Origin: an uncultured Eubacteriales bacterium
Lineage (GTDB): Bacteria > Bacillota > Clostridia > Lachnospirales > Lachnospiraceae
Direction of reading: 5' to 3'
Assembly: GCA_900544525.1 (NCBI GenBank)
Contig: UQVN01000070.1
Location: 1-13,099 of the forward strand
Length of the DNA stretch: 13,099 nucleotides
Each line of letters starts with the position of its first letter. Position 1 is the first letter of the stretch. Positions 1 to 6,071 of this stretch are shown piece by piece. Below the pieces are notes generated by a model that was not told where the DNA came from, did not search any database, and saw nothing but the letters and a program-made list of their open reading frames with translations. A program made the translations under genes and the position numbers.

Positions 1-12
1 ATTATGATTCAT
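1..12 (-). CDS. Possible 5' end of a divergent gene (only 4 codons in window)
   Basis: Read on the minus strand, an AAGGTGG ribosome binding site (25 to 19) lies six bases before an ATG at 12, followed by codons for M-N-H-N up to the window edge. The spacing is ideal for a start codon, and the gene to the right begins at 104 on the other strand, so a divergent gene is plausible. Another ATG at 17 is too close to the binding site to be used. Nothing can be said about the product. Chance occurrence in this AT-rich DNA is quite possible. Confidence 0.3.
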
Positions 13-103
13 AGCATACCACCTTATAAAAAAATTTAATATATAATAATATCGACATAAAATGAAAAAAAATAATAGTTTTAATGATAGTAGGTGAAAA
101 TAA
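13..103. other. AT-rich intergenic region before the FliK-like gene
   Basis: About 90 bases of very AT-rich DNA. A TATAAT hexamer lies at 42-47 on the plus strand, but no acceptable -35 element stands at the right distance on either strand, so no promoter is called. An AGGTGA ribosome binding site at 91-96 serves the gene starting at 104. Confidence 0.5.
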
Positions 104-1513
104 ATGGCAAATATTTTAAAAGTAACAACGCCACAAGTTGGATATGATAATACAAATACAAATGTAAAAAATAATCCAACCACTCAAAAAAAGATCGGAA
201 TACAAACAAAAGAGAATATAGAAGGAATCTTAAGTAAGGAAAATCTAAGGGAGATTTTGAATGCTGAAGAGAAAAAATATTTTGCAGAATCAAATTTTGG
301 AAGTTTTTTAGAGGCGATGAAAAAGACTCCAAAAGAAGGAGAGATTGTCGCAAAATTATTATTTCAAGACTTTGATAAAATGTTAAGTGTTGGAATGAAT
401 CTTGGATTCTCAGAAGAGGTTTCAAAGTTTTTAGATAGTATAAAACAGTCACCAGAGAGTTTAAATCAGTTTATAAAAGAACAGTTAAAAAGTACAACAC
501 CATTTCAAGGAGAGTTTTTCGAAAAAATTCGTACTATTATGAATCAAACAGATTCTGTGGAACTTAGAGCGACCATTTTAGATTTTATGAAACGTTATGT
601 GGATATGACTTGTGGATATCATTTATTAAAACAAATGTCCTATCATCTAACAGAAATTCAAAAATATATGTTTCGTGCGGATAAAGAAAGGCTTGAATTG
701 TTAAAGCAACAGCTGAATCAAGAAGCGCCATTAGGGGATACAAAAGGGAATGAACAAATATTAAAAAGAGCCATCCTTCCATTTTTGGGAGTATATATTA
801 AAAAGACACATGATTTTGGAGCGATACGAGAGCAAATTTCATTATTGATGATTCAAGTAGCGCGATATGAAAATGGAAATAAAGATGAATTATTAAAAGT
901 TTTTCAAACACTAAAAGCATATCGAGAGTTTTATCAAGTGTTTGGCGACTTAGACGAAGATACTTTGTTTTCTTTTTTATGTGAGAAAGAAAGAGAGCCA
1001 TTAGGACAGATGCAATCTCAATTTTTTTCTGTATTAAGTGAAGGAATAAAAGGTGCAGGAGGGATGGAAAATCGTCACATATTTGAGTCTCTTATGGAGG
1101 CTTTTTTATTAAATGAAAGTGTTTATATGCCTCTTATTCACGCTATGATACCTGTTGAAATGTTTGGAAGAAAAATGGTATCAGAGCTTTGGATTGATCC
1201 CGATGAATTAGGAAATGGGGCACAGATAAAGGAGCGACAGATAAAGCTGTTATTAAAGTTTTACATAGAAGATTTGGGAGATGTTCATGCTATTTTACTT
1301 TATAAAAATAATACTATTTGCGCAGAACTTCTTTGTCCAGAACAGTTAAAAGGAGAAGAGAAAAAAATACATGATGAAGTCTTATCTATTTTAGAAAAAA
1401 ATAATCTTTCTATTCAAAGTTTTCATGTATCATATGGAGAAAAAGGGCAAGATATAATAAAGGTATTTCAAAAATTATATGAAAGGAATAAAGGAATTCA
1501 TGTCAGAGTTTAA
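104..1513 (+). CDS. FliK-like (hook-length-control type) C-terminal domain protein, orphan
   Basis: A 469-residue soluble protein with no signal peptide or membrane segment. Residues 1-35 are polar and Asn/Thr-rich. Residues 36-345 look largely helical and match no family I recognise. Residues 345-445 resemble the export-switch domain of flagellar hook-length protein FliK: a hydrophobic lead-in, ELWIDPDELG at 361-370 (compare L-x-P-x-ELG in FliK), alternating strands with GDVHAILLYKNNTICAELLC at 392-411, an amphipathic helix, then SIQSFHVSYGEKG at 436-448. The start is supported by AGGTGA at 91-96. Its 3' end overlaps the following FlhB-like gene by 14 bases, so the two are translationally linked. 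In known systems FliK's C-terminal domain acts on the FlhB cytoplasmic domain, so the pairing supports the assignment. The arrangement recalls Bacillus ylqG-ylqH. No flagellar gene is nearby. The fold assignment is inferred from motif likeness, and the real role is unknown. Confidence 0.65.
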   Translation: MANILKVTTPQVGYDNTNTNVKNNPTTQKKIGIQTKENIEGILSKENLREILNAEEKKYFAESNFGSFLEAMKKTPKEGEIVAKLLFQDFDKMLSVGMNLGFSEEVSKFLDSIKQSPESLNQFIKEQLKSTTPFQGEFFEKIRTIMNQTDSVELRATILDFMKRYVDMTCGYHLLKQMSYHLTEIQKYMFRADKERLELLKQQLNQEAPLGDTKGNEQILKRAILPFLGVYIKKTHDFGAIREQISLLMIQVARYENGNKDELLKVFQTLKAYREFYQVFGDLDEDTLFSFLCEKEREPLGQMQSQFFSVLSEGIKGAGGMENRHIFESLMEAFLLNESVYMPLIHAMIPVEMFGRKMVSELWIDPDELGNGAQIKERQIKLLLKFYIEDLGDVHAILLYKNNTICAELLCPEQLKGEEKKIHDEVLSILEKNNLSIQSFHVSYGEKGQDIIKVFQKLYERNKGIHVRV

Positions 1514-1772
1514 TAAAGTATTAAATCAAAAAGCAGTTGCTTTAAAGTACGATATGGAGAAAAATCGGGCCCCTGTTATTGTAGCAGCGGGAAAAGGGCA
1601 TTTAGCAGAAAAAATAGTTGAGACAGCGGTGGAAGCAGGAGTACCTGTTTATGAAGATAATTCACTAGCGACTACTCTTGCTCAATTAGAGCTGGGAAGT
1701 GAAATTCCAGAAGAACTATATGAAACAATCGTAGAGCTATATCTATATTTCTTAAAGTTTCCAAATACTTAG
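1500..1772 (+). CDS. FlhB-like cytoplasmic domain protein (YlqH/FlhX type)
   Basis: A 90-residue protein matching the C-terminal cytoplasmic domain of the flagellar export gatekeeper FlhB (EscU/YscU family), without its four membrane helices. KAVALKYD, then APVIVAAGKGHLAEKI, then AVEAGVPVYEDNSLATTL and GSEIPEELYETIVELY follow the FlhB order. In FlhB the first block is preceded by the self-cleaving NPTH motif. Here it is preceded by VLNQK, so autocleavage is not expected and the protein corresponds to the post-cleavage fragment. An in-frame ATG at 1479 would add seven residues. The ATG at 1500 is preferred because family members begin close to the KAVALKYD block and because AAGGA at 1491-1495 and AAAGGA at 1482-1487 lie just before it. 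It overlaps the FliK-like gene. Helicobacter FlhX is a stand-alone version of this kind. Function here is unknown. Confidence 0.8.
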   Translation: MSEFNKVLNQKAVALKYDMEKNRAPVIVAAGKGHLAEKIVETAVEAGVPVYEDNSLATTLAQLELGSEIPEELYETIVELYLYFLKFPNT

Positions 1773-1776
1773 GAAG

Positions 1777-1835
1777 AAAAAAGAGGAAAAAAAGAGGAAA
1801 AAACTCTTGTTGGAAATAAGAAAGTGTAGTACAAT
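1777..1835 (+). promoter_or_regulatory. Flavodiiron gene promoter with phased A-tracts
   Basis: TTGTTG at 1807-1812 and TACAAT at 1830-1835 are separated by 17 bases, matching a housekeeping sigma-A promoter (weak -35, good -10). Directly upstream are three A-tracts (1777-1782, 1787-1793, 1798-1803) whose centres are about 10.5 bases apart, within a tandem 11-base repeat (1781-1802). Such phasing bends DNA and may serve as an UP element. The transcript would start near 1842. Confidence 0.65.
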
Positions 1836-1842
1836 ATATAGG

Positions 1843-1939
1843 GTATATCAAATAGAGAAGGTGGCATATGTTGTGTTAAAAAACAACGATCTATAGTGAA
1901 GATATACACCAACTGAAGGTTTTAGGAGGAAGGTTTATT
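1843..1939 (+). promoter_or_regulatory. Structured 5' leader of the flavodiiron gene
   Basis: The roughly 100-base untranslated leader contains three nested inverted repeats: GTATATC 1843-1849 with GATATAC 1901-1907, ATAGA 1852-1856 with TCTAT 1890-1894, and GTTGT 1870-1874 with ACAAC 1883-1887. Together they would form one branched stem-loop ending about 15 bases before the AGGAGGA ribosome binding site (1924-1930). It matches no riboswitch class I know, and the individual stems are short and AT-rich. It may be a regulatory RNA element or simply a leader that happens to fold. Confidence 0.4.
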
Positions 1940-4441
1940 ATGCAAACATTAGAGTTAAAAAAGGATTTTTATTGGACTGGAATTGTCGATGATACACTTC
2001 GTGTATTTGATATTATTATGTATACAGAATTTGGTACAACTTATAATTCTTATATATTAAAAACAGGTGATAAGACAATTTTATTTGAAACAGCCAAGGC
2101 AAAATTTTTTGATGAATATTTAGAAGAATTAAAATCCATTACGGATATAAAAAATATTGATTATCTTGTTGTCGAACATACAGAGCCAGATCATGCAGGA
2201 AGCATTGAAATGTTACTTGACTTAAATCCAAATATGAAAATTCTTGCAACAAGTTGTGCAATTGGATTTTTAAAACAGATTGTGAATCGGGATTTTTATA
2301 GCATTCCAGTAAAAGATGATCAAAGAATGAAAATTGGAGATAAAACACTTCGTTTTATGCATGTTCCAAATCTTCATTGGCCAGATACAATGTTCACTTA
2401 TATTGAAGAAGATAAGGTGCTTGTCACTTGTGATTCTTTTGGTTCTCATTATGGGTTTCACGGGATTTTAAGAAGCAAGGTGACAGATGAAGAAGGTTAT
2501 ATGCGTGCCACAAAATATTATTTTGATAATATTTTAGGACCATTTAAACCATATATGTTAACTGCTTTACATCGTGTAAAAGAACTAGAAATCGATATGA
2601 TCTGTACAGGGCATGGCCCTGTTCTCGATACAAAAATTGAGGAGTTAATGGGAACTTATGAAGAATGGTGTACCGTTGTAAATCCAAATAAAGAAAAAAC
2701 GGTTATCATTCCTTATGTAAGTGCTTATGGCTACACAGAACAATTAGCGGAAAAAATTGCAGAAGGAATTCGTGAAAGCGGAAAAATTGATGTAAGAAGC
2801 TATGATTTAGTAGAAGCAGATATGGCAAAAGTTATGGAAGAAATTGGTTTTGCAGATGGTATCTTACTTGGAAGTCCAACTATTTTATGTGAAGCTTTAA
2901 AACCAATTTGGGACGTAACAACTTCCATGTTTTCAGGAGTTCATGGTGGAAAGTATGCCAGTGCATTCGGAAGTTATGGCTGGAGTGGAGAAGCAGTTCC
3001 ACATCTGATTGAACGCTTAAAACAATTGGAAATGAAGGTAAATGACGAAGGATTCCGTGTGCGATTTAAACCAAGTGAAGTGGATTTAATGAATGCTTTT
3101 GAATTTGGATATAATTTTGGATGTCAAGTGCTTGAAAAAGAAAATCCAAGAAAAGTAAAAGGGCCAAGAAAACTTGTAAAATGTCTCGTTTGTGGTGAAA
3201 TCTTTGATTCTTCCCTTGAAGTTTGTCCAGTTTGTGGTGTAGGAAAAGAAAACTTTGTAGAAGTAGAGGAAGATGAAGTGACGTTTAGAAGGGATACAAG
3301 TGAAGCATTTGTAATTCTTGGAAATGGTATTGCAGGTCTTTCAGCGGCAGAGGCAATTCGGGCTAGAAATAAAGCAGCAAGAATTGTTATGATTTCAAAT
3401 GAAGAAGTACTCACTTATAATCGTCCAATGCTCACAAAATCTATGTTAGCAGGTTTATCACCAGAGCAAATTGCAGTTCATGATAAAAACTGGTATGAAG
3501 AAAATGAGATTATAACGATTTTAGGCAAAAATGTTACAAAAATTGATGCAGAAGAAAAAGTGATCGTTTTAGATGGAGATATGAAACTTCAATATCATAA
3601 ATTGATTTATGCACTTGGTTCTGAATGCTTTATTCCACCAATTCAAGGAGCGGAGAAAGAAGAAGTAATTGCAATTCGTAAAGTATCCGATATTCAAAAA
3701 ATTGGAGAACTTCTTCCAACTGTAAAAAATGTGGTTGTTATCGGTGGTGGTGTCTTAGGCTTAGAGGCTGCTTGGGAATTTAAAAAGTCAAAATGTGAAG
3801 TGGCTGTTCTTGAGTTAGCACCACAGCTTATGGGAAGACAGATTGATGAAACAGCAGGTCAGATGTTAGAGGCAATTGCTAAGAAAGAAGGCATTGAAAT
3901 TCATACAGGAGTACAGATTGAATCCATTGAAGGAGGCGCTCATGTAGAAGGTGTCAAACTTTCTGATGGAACCGTATTCCCAGCAGATTTAGTAATTATA
4001 TCCGCAGGAGTTCGTGCGAATACAGCTGTTGCAAAAGAAGCAGGAATCCAAGTGGATCGTGCTATTGTAGTAAATGAAAAAATGGAAACAAATATTGCTG
4101 ATATTTATGCTTGTGGTGATTGTGCACAGTATGAAGGCATGAATTATGCAATTTGGCCAGAGGCTTCTGAACAAGGAAAAACAGCTGGTGCTAATGCCAC
4201 AGGAGATCAAGTGGAGTACCAAGTGCCATCATTAGGTCTTTCTTTCCATGGAATGAATACCGCTCTTTACGCGATTGGAGATAATGGGAAAAATCCTGAA
4301 CTTGCTTATCGAACAATGGAAATAAAAGATGATGCAAGAAAACAGTATGAAAAATACTATTATGTAAACAACCAGTTAAAAGGAGCAATTTTAATTGGAG
4401 ATGTTTCTAAAATGGCTGAAGTAACAGAAAAAATAAAATAG
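1940..4441 (+). CDS. fdpF: Class F flavodiiron protein (NADH:O2 oxidoreductase; FDP-rubredoxin-NROR fusion)
   Basis: An 833-residue cytoplasmic enzyme holding a whole electron chain in one polypeptide. Residues 1-245 are the metallo-beta-lactamase-like di-iron domain, with ligands H80, E82, D84, H85, H146, D165 and H225 all present, so it should be catalytically competent. Residues 253-395 are a flavodoxin domain for FMN (YVSAYGYTEQLA at 259-270, FGSYGWSG at 343-350). Residues 413-440 form a short-spaced rubredoxin with C415, C418, C429 and C432, only ten residues between the cysteine pairs. Residues 455-825 are an FAD-dependent NADH:rubredoxin reductase with GNGIAG (461-466), GGGVLG (602-607) and the ACGDCA FAD motif near 724-729. 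This is the architecture of C. difficile FdpF, reported to reduce O2 to water with NADH; some activity on nitric oxide is possible. It is monocistronic, with its own promoter, leader and terminator. A strong AGGAGGA at 1924-1930 fixes the start. Confidence 0.95.
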   Translation: MQTLELKKDFYWTGIVDDTLRVFDIIMYTEFGTTYNSYILKTGDKTILFETAKAKFFDEYLEELKSITDIKNIDYLVVEHTEPDHAGSIEMLLDLNPNMKILATSCAIGFLKQIVNRDFYSIPVKDDQRMKIGDKTLRFMHVPNLHWPDTMFTYIEEDKVLVTCDSFGSHYGFHGILRSKVTDEEGYMRATKYYFDNILGPFKPYMLTALHRVKELEIDMICTGHGPVLDTKIEELMGTYEEWCTVVNPNKEKTVIIPYVSAYGYTEQLAEKIAEGIRESGKIDVRSYDLVEADMAKVMEEIGFADGILLGSPTILCEALKPIWDVTTSMFSGVHGGKYASAFGSYGWSGEAVPHLIERLKQLEMKVNDEGFRVRFKPSEVDLMNAFEFGYNFGCQVLEKENPRKVKGPRKLVKCLVCGEIFDSSLEVCPVCGVGKENFVEVEEDEVTFRRDTSEAFVILGNGIAGLSAAEAIRARNKAARIVMISNEEVLTYNRPMLTKSMLAGLSPEQIAVHDKNWYEENEIITILGKNVTKIDAEEKVIVLDGDMKLQYHKLIYALGSECFIPPIQGAEKEEVIAIRKVSDIQKIGELLPTVKNVVVIGGGVLGLEAAWEFKKSKCEVAVLELAPQLMGRQIDETAGQMLEAIAKKEGIEIHTGVQIESIEGGAHVEGVKLSDGTVFPADLVIISAGVRANTAVAKEAGIQVDRAIVVNEKMETNIADIYACGDCAQYEGMNYAIWPEASEQGKTAGANATGDQVEYQVPSLGLSFHGMNTALYAIGDNGKNPELAYRTMEIKDDARKQYEKYYYVNNQLKGAILIGDVSKMAEVTEKIK

Positions 4442-4470
4442 ATGATGAGCAATCGAAATTTATAATGGAG

Positions 4471-4519
4471 AAAGGGATATCAAAAAATAGAACGGAGCGT
4501 TTTTTGGTGTCCCTTTTTT
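4471..4519 (+). terminator. Rho-independent terminator after fdpF
   Basis: A 17-base stem with two G-U pairs and no mismatch (4471-4487 with 4500-4516), a 12-base loop, and a T-tract running to 4519. It begins 30 bases after the fdpF stop codon and separates fdpF from the zinc-ribbon gene. Confidence 0.92.
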
Positions 4520-4554
4520 CCCATCGTTTTATTGTGGAAACTACTGGCCTGTGA

Positions 4555-4577
4555 CAAAGTGTGCAATGTATACTTTG
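4555..4577. repeat. Hairpin repeat, copy 1
   Basis: A ten-base-pair hairpin with a three-base loop AAT (4555-4564 with 4568-4577), containing two G-U pairs. Its core, GTGTGCAA followed by G-pyrimidine-A-pyrimidine-ACTTTG, recurs at 9224-9245 upstream of radA. The five differences within the shared hairpin (one of them in the loop) all keep the pairing intact. It could be an RNA hairpin or a palindromic protein-binding site. It lies 118 bases before the zinc-ribbon gene. Confidence 0.5.
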
Positions 4578-4695
4578 GTTCTTATGATTAAAATATGAGA
4601 GAAAATAAAAAAGGATGAAATAAGAACTGCTGTTTGTTCATTATATAATTATAGACGTTCCTATAAAAAAAAGAGAAAAACAAAGGAGAGATCAT
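4578..4695 (+). promoter_or_regulatory. Upstream region of the zinc-ribbon gene, weak promoter candidate
   Basis: A perfect TATAAT stands at 4644-4649, but the -35 position (about 4621-4626, TAAGAA) is a poor match. As fdpF ends in a strong terminator, the zinc-ribbon gene must have its own promoter somewhere in 4520-4690, and this is the best visible candidate. An AAAGGAGAG ribosome binding site lies just before the ATG at 4696. Confidence 0.3.
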
Positions 4696-5517
4696 ATGAT
4701 TTGTAAAAACTGTGGAACAAAGAGCAGTGGAAACTACTGTAGCAACTGTGGTATGCCATTAGAAAAAAATATAGAAAAAGAAGAGGCAGAGCAAAAAAAA
4801 CAGCTACAAGAAGAGAGATTTCAAAGAGAAGAAGAAAGAAGACAACAAAAAGAAGAGAAAGAATTTCAAGAAGAGGAGAAAGAGAAAAGACAAGAAGTAC
4901 AGATAATAAAGAAGCAGACAAAGAAATCACCAACTGATTATTCAAAAAAGATGGGCAGTAGTAAGTCAAAACCTTCGAATCCAAAAAAAACGAAGAAAAA
5001 GAAGACAAAGAGAAAGGGATTATTACCTACAAAAGTTCTGCCCGTTAAGACAGTAAAAAAGACTATTTCAAGAGTATTACAAGGCTTTTCGGTATTGATG
5101 ATGTTAGGAATTGGTGCTGTACTCGTATTTGCTTTTTGGAAAGAAAGAAATACATTGGGCTTTGTTCAGACGATGGTGGGAGAGAGGAACTATCCGTTGG
5201 CCTTTTTTATAGCACTTATGGTTTGTATGATAGGATTTGTCTTTCTCTCTAGTATTTGGATTTTTTCAAAAAGGAAACTAGCCAGTGAAGATCGGATTAA
5301 ATCCTTTGACTCAGGACGAGGATTATTGCCGTTTCTTTTGATTGCCATTCTTGTTTTATTAGCACCTGAATTACAAAGAGTAGTTCCAGAAACCCATGAA
5401 GTGATCAAAGGATTTTTATTAACAATGGAAATTTTAACAGAACATCAAAAAGTGATTGGAACGTGTGCAGTGTTTGGATTCGTTGCATGTTTATTCCGAA
5501 AACTTATGCGAATTTAG
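4696..5517 (+). CDS. Zinc-ribbon membrane protein of unknown function
   Basis: A 273-residue protein in three parts. Residues 1-24 are a zinc ribbon of the CxxC...CxxC kind (C3, C6, C15, C18) typical of many bacterial zinc-ribbon membrane proteins. Residues 25-110 are extremely charged, first Glu/Gln/Arg-rich (likely a long helix or coiled coil), then Lys-rich. Residues 128-147, 166-190, 209-224 and 252-268 are probable membrane helices. The zinc ribbon and the basic linker would lie in the cytoplasm by the positive-inside rule. There is no signal peptide or catalytic motif. It follows the fdpF terminator and has no terminator of its own before the GntR gene, so read-through into gntR-clpC is possible. 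The long A-rich linker is unlike its neighbours. No function can be assigned. Confidence 0.85.
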   Translation: MICKNCGTKSSGNYCSNCGMPLEKNIEKEEAEQKKQLQEERFQREEERRQQKEEKEFQEEEKEKRQEVQIIKKQTKKSPTDYSKKMGSSKSKPSNPKKTKKKKTKRKGLLPTKVLPVKTVKKTISRVLQGFSVLMMLGIGAVLVFAFWKERNTLGFVQTMVGERNYPLAFFIALMVCMIGFVFLSSIWIFSKRKLASEDRIKSFDSGRGLLPFLLIAILVLLAPELQRVVPETHEVIKGFLLTMEILTEHQKVIGTCAVFGFVACLFRKLMRI

Positions 5518-5545
5518 AAGGGATTGATTACGGATTGAGTATTTC

Positions 5546-5577
5546 TTGACTTTTAATTATAATTGTTCTATGATTAA
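5546..5577 (+). promoter_or_regulatory. gntR-clpC promoter with overlapping operator-like dyad
   Basis: TTGACT at 5546-5551 and TATGAT at 5569-5574 are 17 bases apart, each matching five of six consensus positions. An inverted repeat covers the spacer and -10: TTAATTATA 5553-5561 and TATGATTAA 5569-5577, eight of nine symmetric positions around a seven-base centre. A regulator bound here would block RNA polymerase, and the GntR protein encoded next is the obvious candidate. Part of the symmetry may only reflect AT-richness. Confidence 0.7.
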
Positions 5578-5622
5578 TATAACAAAGATATTTGTGGGAT
5601 TAGAAAGAAAGGAGGAGTCCTT

Positions 5623-6009
5623 ATGGCAATTGAAGAGATACAAATTGACTTTCAAAGTGGAGAGGCAATCTATTTACAGCTTAGAAATCAGATTATTATT
5701 GCCATTGCAAAAGAGGAACTCCAAGAAGGAGAAGCTTTGCCCTCCGTTCGCCAGTTAGCTGAATGTTTGGGTGTTAATATGCATACAGTGAATAAGGCAT
5801 ATTCTCTATTAAAGCAAGATGGTTATTTGCAATTGGATAGAAGGAAAGGGGCAGTGGTATCCGTTTCCGTACCGTGTGATAAGCAGTTAGAAGTACAAGC
5901 AATCTATGAGAGTATGGAAATGATTGTTGCCGAAGCTATTTGTAAAAATATTAGTAAAGAAGATATTTATCAAATTGTAGACAGCATGTATGATATTTTT
6001 GGAAAATGA
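5623..6009 (+). CDS. GntR-family transcriptional regulator, YtrA subfamily
   Basis: A 128-residue DNA-binding protein. Residues 10-80 form the GntR winged helix-turn-helix: IYLQLRNQI at 16-24, then PSVRQLAECLG (40-50), VNMHTVNKAYSLLKQDGYL (51-69) and the wing around 70-82. Only about 45 residues follow, mostly helical, the short tail typical of the YtrA subfamily, which has no separate effector domain. YtrA proteins usually repress themselves and an adjoining ABC transporter. No transporter is present here: the next gene, 62 bases downstream without a terminator, is clpC. It thus sits where Bacillus has ctsR, and probably co-regulates clpC (inference). AAAGGAGG just before the ATG supports the start. 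Confidence 0.92.
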   Translation: MAIEEIQIDFQSGEAIYLQLRNQIIIAIAKEELQEGEALPSVRQLAECLGVNMHTVNKAYSLLKQDGYLQLDRRKGAVVSVSVPCDKQLEVQAIYESMEMIVAEAICKNISKEDIYQIVDSMYDIFGK

Positions 6010-6071
6010 TGAGAAATATGTAAAATTAAGAAATAAAAAAATAAAAAATAAAAAGATAAAGGGAGGAACGA

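Noticed and set aside
1871..1886. Rex-like redox operator (TTGT...ACAA) in the fdpF leader
   Set aside because: The two half-sites are eight bases apart instead of ten as in the Rex consensus, the inner bases do not match, and the site lies downstream of the predicted transcription start. It is better explained as part of the leader hairpin.
3124..3414. Minus-strand open frames inside fdpF, clpC and the zinc-ribbon gene
   Set aside because: They lie opposite strongly recognised coding sequence, have no ribosome binding sites, and show Leu/Phe/Ser-rich composition expected of the antisense of A-rich genes.
5518..6071. CtsR or HrcA (CIRCE) heat-shock operators before clpC
   Set aside because: No GGTCAAA heptamer repeats and no TTAGCACTC-N9-GAGTGCTAA were found on either strand.
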